NCBI GenBank assembly: GCA_036736205.1
Contig: DAINMX010000326.1
Coordinates: 1-5,893, forward strand
Reading direction: 5' to 3'
From: XYA12-FULL-58-9 sp001798605
GTDB lineage: Bacteria > Myxococcota > XYA12-FULL-58-9
Length of the DNA: 5,893 nt
Shown here: piece after piece, positions 5,805 through 5,893 of the stretch
How the letters are laid out: each line of letters starts with the position of its first letter
Position numbering within the stretch: the stretch's first letter is position 1
The notes under the pieces: generated by a model
The model's input: the letters and a program-made list of their open reading frames with translations, nothing else
Told to the model about the DNA's origin: nothing
The model's database searches: none
Made by a program: the position numbers and the translations under genes

Positions 5805-5893
5805 ATGCGAATCTTACGTTGTCTGTGTGTGTTGATGACGCTGGTGTTGGTTTCCTGTGCGCCGGCGGCACACAATTTCAAGCTGAGCAACCT
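5805..5893 (+). CDS. Lipoprotein, N-terminal part (3' end outside window)
   Basis: Only 29 codons are inside the window. The product begins MRILRCLCVLMTLVLVSC and continues APAAHNFKLSN: two arginines, a hydrophobic core and the lipobox L15-V16-S17-C18. This predicts signal peptidase II cleavage before C18 and attachment of lipid to that cysteine. The residues after the cysteine are Ala and Pro, with no Asp at +2 that would suggest inner-membrane retention by E. coli rules, so outer-membrane localisation is plausible if the host is Gram-negative. The two extra cysteines (C6, C8) lie inside the signal peptide and would be removed. Function cannot be assigned from this fragment. It is divergent from the CNNM-like gene and has its own strong ribosome binding site. 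Confidence 0.85.
   Translation, partial: MRILRCLCVLMTLVLVSCAPAAHNFKLSN

Noticed and set aside
1..5893. Defence island, mobile element, CRISPR array, tRNA or toxin-antitoxin pair
   Set aside because: No direct-repeat array, terminal inverted repeats, transposase or integrase motifs, cloverleaf or small overlapping gene pair was seen; the contents are core-type genes plus one unknown secreted protein.

Overview
The window is ordinary-looking, moderately GC-rich bacterial chromosome. It holds one full-length housekeeping protease gene (lon), a complete CNNM/CorC-type membrane protein gene, a left-handed beta-helix sugar acyltransferase gene, a small secreted protein of unknown function, and two genes cut by the window ends. 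The long Lon with an acidic N-terminal tail, the lipoprotein, the Lys/Arg-rich and Asp/Glu-rich tails and the loose gene packing fit a Gram-negative bacterium of the former Deltaproteobacteria (Myxococcota-like). This is an impression from Lon sequence style, not a phylogenetic result. I see no tRNA, rRNA, CRISPR, insertion sequence, integrase or attachment site.

Layout, left to right. (1) A minus-strand gene starts at 175 and runs off the left edge; it encodes a strikingly acidic protein. (2) Divergent from it, a plus-strand gene (386-1132) encodes a WbpD/WlbB-like trimeric acyltransferase with an unusual polycationic N-terminal tail and a C-terminal zinc-ribbon-like cysteine set. (3) A 141-base gap carries a plausible sigma-70 promoter, a perfect dyad and an 8-bp stem-loop, and leads into lon (1274-3745). 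(4) About 100 bases later a small gene (3845-4258) encodes a protein with a clear Sec signal peptide. It meets, tail to tail with overlapping stop codons, (5) the minus-strand CNNM/CorC-like gene (5592-4255). (6) Divergent from that, the start of a lipoprotein gene (5805 to the right edge) has a strong ribosome binding site and a lipobox.

The genes do not form one pathway. Lon is cytosolic protein quality control, the acyltransferase modifies an amino sugar nucleotide for surface glycans, and the CNNM-like protein is probably an Mg2+/divalent-cation transporter. The gene order (two divergent pairs, one convergent pair and a lon gene with its own promoter) suggests mostly separate transcription units. 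I found no convincing new multi-gene system. The items most worth a second look are the charged tail on the acyltransferase beside an acidic neighbour, the structured lon leader, and the A9 tract at the start of lon with a well-placed downstream restart codon.
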